DNA of 64,000 bases from an uncultured Alistipes sp. (GTDB lineage: Bacteria; Bacteroidota; Bacteroidia; Bacteroidales; Rikenellaceae): NCBI GenBank assembly GCA_947364365.1, contig CANASP010000002.1:62001-126000 (forward strand), read 5' to 3'. The notes under the pieces are model-generated. The model was not told the DNA's origin, searched no databases, and saw nothing but the letters and a program-made list of their open reading frames with translations. The position numbers and the translations under genes were made by a program. Positions 8,557 through 16,163 of this stretch are shown here, one piece after another. How positions within the stretch are numbered: the first letter of the stretch is position 1; the number at the start of each line of letters is the position of its first letter.

Positions 8557-9105
8557 TCAGAACGGCAAATCGTCGGGATCGTCGGCCGGAGCGGCGGGTG
8601 CCGCGGACTGCTGTGCCGGAGCGGCCGGTCGCGGCTGGCCGTATCCCCCGCCGAACGGCTGGGAGGCCGTCCCGCCCTGCTGCGCCGCGCCATAGGGAGC
8701 CGCGCCGCCCTGCGACGAAGCGCCGTAGCCGCCCGATGCCGAAGCGTAGCCCCCCTCCGCCGAAGCGGGATTGTCGGAGCGGCGGCCCAGCAGGTTCATC
8801 ACGTCGGCCAGCACCTCGGTCGTATAGCGTTTGTTGTTGTCCTTGTCCATCCACTCGCGGGTGCGCAGGCGCCCCTCGACGTAGATCTGCGAACCCTTGC
8901 GGACGAAGCGGTCGACCACATCGGCCAGCCCCCGCCAAAGGGTGACGGTGTGCCACTCGGTGTGCTCCTTCGTCTCGCCGGCCTGACGGTCGTAGATGCG
9001 CTCGGTCGTGGCCAGACGCACGCGGGCGACCTTGGCGCCCCCTTCGAGCGTGCGGACCTCGGGGTCGATGCCCACGTTGCCGATCAAAATCACTTTGTTT
9101 ACCAT
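8557..9105 (-). CDS. ssb: Single-stranded DNA-binding protein
   Basis: SSB coats single-stranded DNA during replication, repair and recombination. The 182-residue protein has an N-terminal OB fold (MVNKVILIGNVGIDPEVR to about residue 108), a Gly/Ala/Gln/Pro-rich linker, and the acidic tip DDPDDLPF that recruits partner proteins. Length and layout are normal. It sits 42 bases downstream of punA on the same strand, with a GC hairpin between them, and is followed by a terminator. The pairing with a nucleoside phosphorylase is probably only positional. Confidence 0.97.
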   Translation of the reverse strand: MVNKVILIGNVGIDPEVRTLEGGAKVARVRLATTERIYDRQAGETKEHTEWHTVTLWRGLADVVDRFVRKGSQIYVEGRLRTREWMDKDNNKRYTTEVLADVMNLLGRRSDNPASAEGGYASASGGYGASSQGGAAPYGAAQQGGTASQPFGGGYGQPRPAAPAQQSAAPAAPADDPDDLPF

Positions 9106-9121
9106 AGTCTATCGTTGCTGC

Positions 9122-9137
9122 GGGCCCCGCGGGGCCC
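9122..9137. terminator. GC palindrome between punA and ssb
   Basis: GGGCCCCGCGGGGCCC is a perfect 16-base palindrome 10 bases after the punA stop and 17 bases before the ssb start. It may attenuate readthrough or protect the message; no T-run is present. Confidence 0.45.
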
Positions 9138-9147
9138 TTCGTTTGTC

Positions 9148-9954
9148 CTACAACTCGCGGAGCATCCCGCAGAAGAGCTTCTCCATGCGCACGCCCGCGC
9201 GGCGGCCCTGCGCCTGCACGTCGTCGTGGTCGCCCACCTCGTCCGACAGGCCGCAGTTGGTGATGACCGAGACACCGAAGACGGGGATCGACATGTGGCG
9301 CGCGACGATCACCTCCGGCACGGTGGACATGCCCGCGGCATCGCCGCCGATGATTTTGAAGTAGCGGTACTCGGCCTGCGTCTCGAACGTGGGGCCCGTG
9401 CCGCCTACGTAGACGCCGTACTGGAGCTTGATCCCCTCGCGCTCGGCGATGGCCGTGGCCCGGGCGATGAGCACCTTGTCGTAGCAGTTGTGCATGTCGG
9501 GGAAGCGGGGGCCCAGCTCGGCCAGGTTGGGGCCGATGAGCGGGTTGGGCATCAGGTTGATGTGGTCGGTGATGACCATCAGGTCGCCCACGCGGAACGT
9601 GGGGTTGATGCCGCCCGAGGCGTTGGAGACGAACAGGCAGCGGATGCCCAGCAACGCCATGACGCGCACGGGGAAGGTGACCTGGCTCATGGCGTAGCCC
9701 TCGTAGTAGTGGAAGCGGCCCTGCATGGCCACGACACGGCGGCCTTCGACCTCGCCGAAGATCAGGCGCCCGGCATGGCCCTCGACCGTCGAGACGGGGA
9801 AGCCCGGGATCTCCTTGTAGTCGAACGCATAGCGGGTGTCGATGCGCTCGGCGAAACCGCCCAGGCCCGTGCCCAGGATGATGCCCACCTCGGGGCGGAA
9901 GCCTTCGATACGCGCCTCGATCCAGGAGGCGGTCTTTTTAATTTCCTCTGACAT
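9148..9954 (-). CDS. punA: Purine nucleoside phosphorylase
   Basis: This cytoplasmic enzyme splits guanosine, inosine or their deoxy forms with phosphate to free base and (deoxy)ribose 1-phosphate. The 268-residue protein is a trimeric-type PNP: it shows the phosphate loop ILGTGLGG (residues 26-33), the MQGRFHYYEGY phosphate/His segment, NASGGINP near residue 111, and a C-terminal SVITNCGL with the base-binding Asn. Its start overlaps the end of lpxK by 17 bases, which suggests translational coupling. Confidence 0.95.
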   Translation of the reverse strand: MSEEIKKTASWIEARIEGFRPEVGIILGTGLGGFAERIDTRYAFDYKEIPGFPVSTVEGHAGRLIFGEVEGRRVVAMQGRFHYYEGYAMSQVTFPVRVMALLGIRCLFVSNASGGINPTFRVGDLMVITDHINLMPNPLIGPNLAELGPRFPDMHNCYDKVLIARATAIAEREGIKLQYGVYVGGTGPTFETQAEYRYFKIIGGDAAGMSTVPEVIVARHMSIPVFGVSVITNCGLSDEVGDHDDVQAQGRRAGVRMEKLFCGMLREL

Positions 9955-10984
9955 CTTCTTCCAGTTTTTGCAGAAAATCCGTTGCCGAATCCTCTATGAA
10001 CGAAATATCGATGGGCAGGTAGTAGAGCCTGCTCCGCAGTTCGGGGGGAATCTTGTCGCGGTTGGTCAGCTTCACGGCGTCCTTCTCGGTGGTGACCACC
10101 ACGGCGTCGGGATGGCGCCGGACGAGCTCCGCGAGCGCCCGGATGTCGCCCACGCGGTAGACATGGTGGTCGTCGAGCGTCAGGTCGTCGACCAGCCGGT
10201 AACGCTCGCGCAGCGTGGCCAGGAAGGGCTTGGGGTTGCCGATGCCCGACAGCGCGATCACCTCGCGCCCGGCGGCGAACTGCCCCTCGGCGGCTTCGCC
10301 CGCGAAGAGCGGCCGCGGGTTGAACGACTCGAAGCGGGTGAAGTAGACCCGCTGGTAGGCGACCTGGATGAGCACCTTGCGCAGGATGCGCCGGTCGATG
10401 GGCGCCATCGGCTCGGGACACTTGGTCACCACGAAGTAGTGGGCGCGGTGCAACTGGTCGGGAAGGTCGCGCAGCGACCCCAGGGGCAGCATACGGTCGT
10501 GCTGGATGGGACGCGTGGCGTCGACCATCACCACGTTGACGCGCGGCTCGACGTAGCGGTGCTGGAAACCGTCGTCCATGACGATGAGGTCGACCTCGGG
10601 ATGGTCGGCCCGCAGGCGGCGGATGCCCTCGGCGCGGCGGGCGCACACGGCGACCACCGTATCGGGGAACTTGCGCTTGATCTGCAACGGCTCGTCGCCC
10701 ACGTCGCGGTAGCGGGCGTCGGCGAGCACTTCGAGGTAGCCCTTCGTCCGGCGGCCGTAGCCGCGCGAGAGGACCGCCACGCGGTGGTTCTGCGACATGT
10801 AGTCGACGATCATCTCCACCATCGGCGTCTTGCCCGTGCCTCCCACGGTGATGTTGCCCACGCAGACGATCGGGATGTCGAACCGCTCGCTGCGCAGCAG
10901 CCCCCAGTCGAAGAGGCGGTGACGGAGAGTCACCCCCCATTTGTAGAGGACGGCGGCCGGAGCCAGCAGGAATTTCAGCATCAT
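9938..10984 (-). CDS. lpxK: Tetraacyldisaccharide 4'-kinase
   Basis: LpxK phosphorylates the lipid A disaccharide at the 4' position on the inner face of the cytoplasmic membrane. The protein has an N-terminal membrane-associating helix (MLKFLLAPAAVLYKWG) and the LpxK P-loop GNITVGGTGKTP, then LSRGYGRR and DDGFQHR. Two adjacent ATGs (10984, 10981) are possible starts. The open frame reaches 11041, but those 19 extra residues lie upstream of a -7-like TACCTTTA at 11011-11018, so they are unlikely to be translated. The C-terminus overlaps punA. Confidence 0.95.
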   Translation of the reverse strand: MMLKFLLAPAAVLYKWGVTLRHRLFDWGLLRSERFDIPIVCVGNITVGGTGKTPMVEMIVDYMSQNHRVAVLSRGYGRRTKGYLEVLADARYRDVGDEPLQIKRKFPDTVVAVCARRAEGIRRLRADHPEVDLIVMDDGFQHRYVEPRVNVVMVDATRPIQHDRMLPLGSLRDLPDQLHRAHYFVVTKCPEPMAPIDRRILRKVLIQVAYQRVYFTRFESFNPRPLFAGEAAEGQFAAGREVIALSGIGNPKPFLATLRERYRLVDDLTLDDHHVYRVGDIRALAELVRRHPDAVVVTTEKDAVKLTNRDKIPPELRSRLYYLPIDISFIEDSATDFLQKLEEDVRGN

Positions 10985-11010
10985 CGGATCGGTTACGTAT
11001 GGATAACGGG

Positions 11011-11018
11011 TAAAGGTA
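11011..11018 (-). promoter_or_regulatory. -7 element for lpxK-punA-ssb
   Basis: Minus-strand TACCTTTA, one base off TAnnTTTG, about 27 bases upstream of the lpxK ATG. It fixes the start below the longer open frame. Confidence 0.5.
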
Positions 11019-11111
11019 GCGAAAATTACGCACACGGCCAAATATCGCGGGACAAATCGACGAAAAGGGCGGAGCGGAACAATAAAAAGGGCTATTCCGG
11101 AGTTTTTTTCT

Positions 11112-11119
11112 TAACTTTG
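11112..11119 (+). promoter_or_regulatory. -7 element abutting the M23 peptidase start
   Basis: TAACTTTG ends one base before the first ATG of the MMMK start. Transcription would begin at or after the first ATG, so the message is leaderless or starts at 11124 or 11127. Confidence 0.6.
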
Positions 11120-11120
11120 C

Positions 11121-12413
11121 ATGATGATGAAGCTGCTGAAAACATTGCTCGTCGCCGCGACGTTCGTCGCCGCGGCAGCCTGCCACCGCGCAGCGCCGGA
11201 TGCCGGCGCCGAGATCGAAGAGGCACCGCGCAACCTCGTATACGGCATCGACGCCGACCTCTACCGCACCCAGGAGGGCGAGATCGCCACGGGCGAGACG
11301 CTCGGCGGGATCCTCGCCCGCTACGGCGTCACGGCCGCCGCGATCGACCGGCTGGACCGCGCGGCCAAAGAGGAGTTCCCGCTGCGCAACATCCGCGCGG
11401 GACACCGCTACACCGCCTTCATCCACGAAGATTCGCTCAACGCGCCCCACCTCGACTACCTGGTCTACGAGAGCAACGTGACCGACTACGTGGTCTTCGG
11501 ATTCCACGACGACTCGGTCTCGATCCGCAAGGACTCCAAACCCGCCACGGTGCGCCGCGTGAAGAAGAGCGCCGTGATCGAATCGTCGCTCTGGGGCGCC
11601 ATCATGAAGGAGAAGCTGCCCTATGCGCTGGCGGCCGAGATCGAGGATATCTACCAGTGGTCGATCTCGTTCTTCGACATCCAGAAGGGCGACCGCTTCA
11701 CGGTCGTCTACGACGAGCGCTTCATCGACGACACGGTCTCGGTGGGCATCGGCCGCGTGTGGGGCGCCCGCTTCACGCAGGGCGGCAAGGAGATCTACGC
11801 CATCCCCTTCCGCCAGGGAGGCAAGATCCAGTACTGGGAGGCCGACGGCAAGAGCCTGCGCAAGCAGATGCTCAAGGCGCCGCTCAAATACACGCGCATC
11901 AGTTCGAAATTCTCCTACGCCCGCCTCCACCCCGTGCACAAGGTCTACCGCCCCCACACGGGCGTCGACTTCGCCGCGCCGAAGGGGACGCCCGTACACG
12001 CCGTGGCCGACGGCGTGGTCGTCTTCAAGGGCTGGGGCGGCGGAGGCGGCAACACGCTCAAGATCAAACATGCCAACAACATGCAGACGGGCTACCTCCA
12101 CCTGAGCGGCTTCGCCAAGGGCATCGCCCAGGGCGTGCGGGTGCAGCAGGGCCAGCTGATCGGCTACGTCGGTTCGACGGGCACCTCGACGGGTCCCCAT
12201 CTGGACTACCGCGTCTGGAAGGGAGGCAAACCGATCAACCCGCTGGCGATCCCCTCGGAACCCACCGAACCGATCACCGAGGAGAACCGCGCGCTGTTCG
12301 AATACGTCCGCGACCGCATCGTGGCCGAACTCGACGGCGAGGTGGACGATACGGAGCGCATCACGCGGCTCGATTCGCTGCGGCTGCCCGAGCGGAGCGA
12401 GAACCCGAAATGA
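11121..12413 (+). CDS. M23 (LytM-type) peptidase lipoprotein
   Basis: A 430-residue predicted envelope lipoprotein (AAAACH, C22) with an N-terminal region resembling the OapA/LysM-like segment of MepM peptidases, then a C-terminal LytM domain. This domain holds H279-x3-D283 (HTGVD), YLHLS and TGPHLDYR (H360-L-D362). In classic LytM the last motif is HxH, so the third zinc ligand here is Asp rather than His. The enzyme likely cleaves stem-peptide cross-links for cell-wall expansion, or acts as an amidase activator if inactive. Three ATGs in a row at the start, preceded directly by a -7 box, leave the exact start open. It leads an operon with ispD and a PH-like gene. Confidence 0.88.
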   Translation: MMMKLLKTLLVAATFVAAAACHRAAPDAGAEIEEAPRNLVYGIDADLYRTQEGEIATGETLGGILARYGVTAAAIDRLDRAAKEEFPLRNIRAGHRYTAFIHEDSLNAPHLDYLVYESNVTDYVVFGFHDDSVSIRKDSKPATVRRVKKSAVIESSLWGAIMKEKLPYALAAEIEDIYQWSISFFDIQKGDRFTVVYDERFIDDTVSVGIGRVWGARFTQGGKEIYAIPFRQGGKIQYWEADGKSLRKQMLKAPLKYTRISSKFSYARLHPVHKVYRPHTGVDFAAPKGTPVHAVADGVVVFKGWGGGGGNTLKIKHANNMQTGYLHLSGFAKGIAQGVRVQQGQLIGYVGSTGTSTGPHLDYRVWKGGKPINPLAIPSEPTEPITEENRALFEYVRDRIVAELDGEVDDTERITRLDSLRLPERSENPK

Positions 12414-12420
12414 CACGGAT

Positions 12421-13122
12421 ATGGAACGTACCGGCGTAATCATCGTGGCGGGCGGCAGCGGACGGCGCTGCGGCGGCCCGCGTCCCAAGCAATTCCAGCC
12501 GTTGGAGGGCCGCCCCGTGCTGGCGCGGACCATCGACGCCTTCGCCGCGGCGCTGCCCGGCGCCGAGGTAGTGGTGGTGCTCCCGGCCGAGTACGTCGCC
12601 TTCTGGCAGAACCTCGCGGCGCGCTTCGACGTGAAGCCCCACCGCGTGGCGGAGGGGGGCGCGGAGCGGTTCCATTCGGTGCGGCGCGGCATCGAGGCGC
12701 TGAAGAGCGCCCCCGCGCTCATCGCCGTGCACGACGGCGCGCGACCGCTCGTCTCGGAGGAGCTGATCCGGCGCGTGGCGGCCACGGCGGCGGCCGAAGG
12801 GGCGGCGATCCCCGTCCTGGAGCCCGCCGACTCCTACCGCATGCTCGACGGCGAAGGGTCGCACGCCCTCGACCGCCGGCAGCTGCGCATCGTCCAGACC
12901 CCCCAGATCTTCCGCGCCGAGATACTGCGCCGCGCCTACGGGGCGGAGTGGCGGGCGGAGTTCACCGACGACGCCTCGGTGGCGGAGGCCGCGGGCTACC
13001 CCGTGGCGCTCTGCGAGGGCGAGGCGATCAACCTCAAAATCACGCGTCCCGAGGACTTCGCGATCGCCGAGGGGCTGCTCGCGGCCCTGCGCACGGCCGA
13101 GCGGGAGCAGTGGGGCGCATAA
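12421..13122 (+). CDS. ispD: 2-C-methyl-D-erythritol 4-phosphate cytidylyltransferase
   Basis: IspD makes CDP-methylerythritol in the MEP route to isoprenoids. The 233-residue protein shows the nucleotidyltransferase opening VIIVAGGSGRRCGG...PKQF, the RFHSVRRG segment, HDGARPLV with the metal-binding Asp, and the C-terminal TDDASVAEAAG and EGEAINLKIT motifs. Length is typical. It begins 7 bases after the M23 gene and precedes a membrane PH-like gene by 13 bases, so it is the middle gene of an operon. Confidence 0.96.
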   Translation: MERTGVIIVAGGSGRRCGGPRPKQFQPLEGRPVLARTIDAFAAALPGAEVVVVLPAEYVAFWQNLAARFDVKPHRVAEGGAERFHSVRRGIEALKSAPALIAVHDGARPLVSEELIRRVAATAAAEGAAIPVLEPADSYRMLDGEGSHALDRRQLRIVQTPQIFRAEILRRAYGAEWRAEFTDDASVAEAAGYPVALCEGEAINLKITRPEDFAIAEGLLAALRTAEREQWGA

Positions 13123-13135
13123 CGACGCAACCGGA

Positions 13136-13810
13136 ATGGCATACACCTACAAATACCGTTTCGACCGCCGCACGCTTTACGCCACGGCGATCGGGCTGGT
13201 GCTGTTCGCAGCGCTGGGCGCGGGGCTCTACCTGCTCTACGAAGGGGGTTATCTCTCGGCGTGGTTCACCTCGTTCGTCGTGGCCGTGATCGCCCTGATG
13301 GCGCTCTCGATCCCGCAGCAGATCGTCGTGACCGACCGCACGGTGGAGGTACGCTGCCTGCTCGACATCACCGAGCTGCGGCGCGACGAGATCGCCGCGA
13401 TCCGGCGGGTCGACACCCGGAGGATGAAGTGGATCGTCCCGCTGTTCGGCAGCTACGGATTCTTCGGCTACTACGGCCACTTCTTCGACCTGAAACAATT
13501 CAAGCACGTGCGGCTCTACGCCTCGGAGTGGCGCGATTTCGTGGAGATCACCGACCTCTACGAGGAGCGGCTCTACGTCTCGTGCCGCGAGGCCGACCGG
13601 CTCGTCGGGGAGCTCACCCCCGCGGGCGGCAACCGCGCGATCGACGACGAGGACGAGGACGACGAGACGACGGAGGCCGCGATCGGAGCCGACGAGCGGA
13701 CCGCTGCCGGCTATGTCGACACCCGCCCCATCGAACGCTCGGCGGAGTGCGCCCCCGACCGCGCGGACGAGACCGGACACGAGGCAGGCCGCAACACCGG
13801 CGCGGCATAG
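13136..13810 (+). CDS. Membrane protein with PH-like domain and acidic tail
   Basis: A 224-residue protein with two closely spaced membrane segments (about residues 16-36 and 41-61), then a soluble part (QIVVTDRTVEVRCLLDITEL to about residue 150) resembling the bacterial PH (bPH) fold common in Bacteroidetes membrane proteins. The C-terminus is an acidic, low-complexity tail (DDEDEDDETTE). No enzymatic motif is visible and the role is unknown. It is the last gene of the M23-ispD operon and is followed by a perfect palindromic terminator. Confidence 0.7.
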   Translation: MAYTYKYRFDRRTLYATAIGLVLFAALGAGLYLLYEGGYLSAWFTSFVVAVIALMALSIPQQIVVTDRTVEVRCLLDITELRRDEIAAIRRVDTRRMKWIVPLFGSYGFFGYYGHFFDLKQFKHVRLYASEWRDFVEITDLYEERLYVSCREADRLVGELTPAGGNRAIDDEDEDDETTEAAIGADERTAAGYVDTRPIERSAECAPDRADETGHEAGRNTGAA

Positions 13811-13836
13811 AGCGGAGCAGCACAGAGCGGAGCACG

Positions 13837-13866
13837 AGCGGCCGGCCGGGATCCCGGCCGGCCGCT
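13837..13866. terminator. 30-base perfect palindrome between convergent genes
   Basis: Each arm is AGCGGCCGGCCGGGA, with no unpaired loop. It separates the plus-strand PH-like gene from the minus-strand flavodoxin gene and would form the same hairpin from either side. Confidence 0.75.
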
Positions 13867-13884
13867 GACATTGCGGACAGATTA

Positions 13885-14511
13885 TTATTCGGGTCGGATG
13901 AAATGCGTGCGCAGGCGCGGCTCGTAGCGGGGAGCGGCGATGCCGTCCCGGCGGGCCGCGTCGATCGACCGGAGCATCCACGCCATGTTCTCGCCCAGCG
14001 TGCGCATGGTCTGCAAGCCCTCCTCGTCGCGGCGCACGTCATCGGGCGTGAAGCCGTGCACCGAATTCCAGTATTGCGACGGCACGACGGGCATGTTGGA
14101 GATGGTGAAGAACTGGTTGAGCGCCTCGAACGCCGCCGAGGCACCGCCCCGGCGGCACGAGACGACCGACGCCCCGAGCTTGCCCGCCAGCGCGTTCTCC
14201 TTGCAGAAGAACAGACGCTGGGCGAACGAGAGGATCTGCCCCGTAGGGTTGCCGTAATAGACGGGCGATCCGAGGACGATGGCGTCGAACTCGTCGAGCC
14301 GCTGCTGCAACGCCCGAACGGCGTCGTCGCGGAAGCAGTGCCCCGTCTCGAAACACTTCATGCAGGCGATGCAGCCCGCCACGGGTTGACGGCCGAGGTA
14401 TACCAGCTCGGTCGCGATATCGTGCCGGTGCAGCGTCGCGGCCAGCTCCGACAGGGCGGTGTAGGTGCAGCCGCGCTCGTTGGGGCTGCCGTTTATCAAC
14501 AGGACTTTCAT
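13885..14511 (-). CDS. Flavodoxin-fold NAD(P)H-dependent FMN reductase
   Basis: A 208-residue soluble protein of the NADPH-dependent FMN reductase / iron-sulfur flavoprotein group. It shows the phosphate-binding LLINGSPNERGCTYTAL, a Cys cluster GCIACMKCFETGHC (as in iron-sulfur flavoproteins) and the FMN ring loop GSPVYYGNPTGQ. It may reduce quinones, disulfides or other acceptors; the substrate is unknown. It sits in an island of redox genes under a possible HxlR regulator, directly downstream of a decayed relative. Confidence 0.88.
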   Translation of the reverse strand: MKVLLINGSPNERGCTYTALSELAATLHRHDIATELVYLGRQPVAGCIACMKCFETGHCFRDDAVRALQQRLDEFDAIVLGSPVYYGNPTGQILSFAQRLFFCKENALAGKLGASVVSCRRGGASAAFEALNQFFTISNMPVVPSQYWNSVHGFTPDDVRRDEEGLQTMRTLGENMAWMLRSIDAARRDGIAAPRYEPRLRTHFIRPE

Positions 14512-14551
14512 ACCGGGACTTTTTTCGCAAAGTTAGCGTTTTTCCGAGAAA

Positions 14552-14715
14552 TCAGAATTTTCCGGCCAGCTCCGCCGCTCGGCGGCAGCCGTCGGTCTTG
14601 TCGATGACGCCCTCGATCTGCGCCGGGATCGAATACCAGTAGAGCGGCACGGCATAGACCACGGCGCCGGCATCGAGGAGGTGCGGGGCAAACCCGTAAT
14701 CAGCGCGATCTTCAT
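14552..14715 (-). pseudogene. Remnant of a second flavodoxin-family oxidoreductase
   Basis: The minus-strand ATG at 14715 begins MKIALITG, the usual flavodoxin-reductase opening. The frame then breaks, and in the next frame HLLDAGAVVYAVPLYWYS continues to a stop at 14552, which matches the middle of the same family (the FMN loop region). About 60 codons between these parts and the C-terminal half are missing. The ATG overlaps the stop of the upstream NTF2-fold gene (ATGA), so an intact gene was once translationally coupled to it. The intact homologue lies just downstream. This looks like an internal deletion with frameshift rather than sequencing error alone. Confidence 0.7.
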
Positions 14716-15095
14716 CTTTTTATCGTATCGGAGTTCTGGTTATAGGCCTTGGCCACGCACCTCCACTCGCCGTCGAGTTTGAGCAGCAGCAGGAAGTCGG
14801 TGAAGTCGATGCGTCCGCCCCACCCCTCTTCCAGCACGCGCACCACGGCCACGGTCTCCTCCACGGCCACGACGTCGATGCGGGCCTTGAACCGGTCGCC
14901 GGCACCTACGGTGTCGACATTGCGGTAAAACTGCTCGATCGAGCCGCGCTCCAGCACGCCGTCGAGCATGCCGAACAACACGGCATCCTCCGTAAAGAGG
15001 CTCTTCGCATAGGTACTGTCGCCCTCGGCGACGCTCCGGACGAATTTCTCGGCGGCAGCCTGCACCGCCTCGTACTCCTTGATCTCGTTTCTCAT
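14712..15095 (-). CDS. NTF2-fold (SnoaL/DUF4440-like) protein
   Basis: A 127-residue protein with the alpha+beta cone layout of SnoaL/lumazine-binding-like proteins: AAAEKFVRSVAEGD, LFTEDAVLFGMLDG, IDFTDFLLLLKLDGEWRCVAKAYN. Such proteins bind small hydrophobic molecules or act as isomerases; no specific catalytic set can be assigned. The open frame starts at 15131, but the promoter TAACTTTG at 15129-15136 overlaps that ATG, so the start at 15095 (MRNEIKEY) is chosen. The stop overlaps the ATG of the flavodoxin remnant. Confidence 0.8.
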   Translation of the reverse strand: MRNEIKEYEAVQAAAEKFVRSVAEGDSTYAKSLFTEDAVLFGMLDGVLERGSIEQFYRNVDTVGAGDRFKARIDVVAVEETVAVVRVLEEGWGGRIDFTDFLLLLKLDGEWRCVAKAYNQNSDTIKR

Positions 15096-15128
15096 GACAA
15101 ATCGGTTTTCAGGTTGATTTTTCCGCTG

Positions 15129-15136
15129 CAAAGTTA
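15129..15136 (-). promoter_or_regulatory. -7 element for the NTF2-fold/flavodoxin operon
   Basis: Minus-strand TAACTTTG, a consensus match, about 34 bases before the ATG at 15095. The TACCGAA half-sites of the HxlR operator lie just upstream. Confidence 0.65.
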
Positions 15137-15160
15137 CGCGGGTACCCCGGATGAAACAAG

Positions 15161-15207
15161 TACCGAAAAATTCTTCATATACCGAAAATTTATTCGGTAT
15201 ACCGAAT
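15161..15207. promoter_or_regulatory. Repeated TACCGAA half-sites, probable HxlR operator
   Basis: Four copies of TACCGAA occur at 15161, 15180 and 15200 (plus) and 15193-15199 (minus). Two form TACCGAA-N6-TTCGGTA (15180-15199) and two form the perfect palindrome ATTCGGTATACCGAAT (15192-15207). The cluster lies between the two divergent -7 boxes (15129-15136 and 15223-15230), where a regulator could control both operons. Confidence 0.7.
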
Positions 15208-15222
15208 CCGGACGATATTGCT

Positions 15223-15230
15223 TACCTTTG
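15223..15230 (+). promoter_or_regulatory. -7 element for the HxlR operon
   Basis: TACCTTTG, 17 bases before the ATG at 15248 and directly downstream of the TACCGAA operator cluster. Confidence 0.65.
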
Positions 15231-15247
15231 CGAAAAAATCGGAAACG

Positions 15248-15604
15248 ATGGCCTACGAAAAGAAGATTCCCGTGGATCTGGACTGTCCGCTGCGGCTGAC
15301 GATGAGCCTGATCGAGTCGAAATGGAAGTCGTGCATCCTCGACGAGCTGCGCAGCGGCGAACCCCTGCGTCCGAGCCAGTTACACAAATGCCTGCCCGAA
15401 GCGGCGCCCCGCGTGCTCGACATCCAGCTCAGGGAGCTGGTCGAGGACACGCTGGTAGAGAAAACGATCTATCCCGAACTGCCCCCGCGGTCGGAATACC
15501 GGATCACCGAACTGGGCGCCTCGCTGCTGCCTATCATCGACGCCATGTTGCGCTGGGGCGAGGAGCATTACGAAGTCTTCGAAAAGAAATATGGGAAAAA
15601 GTAG
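15248..15604 (+). CDS. HxlR-family winged-helix regulator
   Basis: A 118-residue MarR-like winged-helix repressor/activator. It has the family signature CPLRLTMSLIESKWKSCILD with the conserved N-terminal Cys (C13), the LRPSQLHKCLP helix-turn-helix, the APRVLDIQLRELVEDTLVEK wing region and the YRITELGASLLPI helix. In relatives such as HypR and YodB the N-terminal Cys senses quinones or disulfide stress. The start at 15248 is chosen because the earlier in-frame codon at 15218 is upstream of the -7 box. It overlaps the next gene by 14 bases. The neighbouring flavodoxin, rubredoxin and ABM genes support a redox role. Confidence 0.9.
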   Translation: MAYEKKIPVDLDCPLRLTMSLIESKWKSCILDELRSGEPLRPSQLHKCLPEAAPRVLDIQLRELVEDTLVEKTIYPELPPRSEYRITELGASLLPIIDAMLRWGEEHYEVFEKKYGKK

Positions 15605-16106
15605 GTTTTTATCCGTCCGTTTTTTCGTCGCGGCGGCAGCGTGCCTGGCGGCGTGCAGTCATCCGGCGAGAAACGACGCAGCGACGACCGACGACATGGA
15701 AACGAATGCGATGGCAGAAAAGCTGCCGATGGAGACCGACGGCATCGTGCGGCTGTCGAAAGTAGAGGTCTACCCCGAGTATCTGGACGAATACCTGCGC
15801 CATGCGGTCGAAGTGGGCGAGACGTCGCTGCGCACCGAACCGGGCGTGCTGACGATGTATGCGGTGCAAGAGCGGGACAATCCGTGCCGCATAACGATCC
15901 TCGAAACCTATGCCAGCCGGGAGGCATATCGCAGGCACATCGCCTCCGAACACTTTCAAAGATACAAGCAGGGCACGCTCCACATGGTGAAAAGTCTCGA
16001 ACTGTGCGACCAGGTGCCGCTCAACCCGAGAAACCGCATCGACAATTACATACGGCAAGAATCCCCCGCCGACGAAGGCGCAACGGACGGCCCGGACGGC
16101 CGATGA
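15591..16106 (+). CDS. ABM (antibiotic biosynthesis monooxygenase)-domain lipoprotein
   Basis: A 171-residue predicted lipoprotein (ACLAAC, C22) carrying one ABM ferredoxin-like domain from about residue 52 to 145: VRLSKVEVYPEYLDEYL, EPGVLTMYAVQERDNP, ILETYASREAYRRHI, HFQRYKQGT. YgiN-type ABM proteins act on quinols. Its placement outside the cytoplasm is less usual for this fold. It overlaps the end of the HxlR gene and so should be co-translated with it, which suggests that the regulator controls its own operon in response to quinone-like compounds. Confidence 0.82.
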   Translation: MGKSRFLSVRFFVAAAACLAACSHPARNDAATTDDMETNAMAEKLPMETDGIVRLSKVEVYPEYLDEYLRHAVEVGETSLRTEPGVLTMYAVQERDNPCRITILETYASREAYRRHIASEHFQRYKQGTLHMVKSLELCDQVPLNPRNRIDNYIRQESPADEGATDGPDGR

Positions 16107-16163
16107 CGCAGGGCCGCGCGACGGCATGCGGCAAGACCGCGACGGCGGCGGCGACGAACGGCG

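Noticed and set aside
15161-15207. Integration or recombination site
   Set aside because: The TACCGAA repeats sit exactly between divergent promoters next to an HxlR gene, which fits an operator; no recombinase is near.
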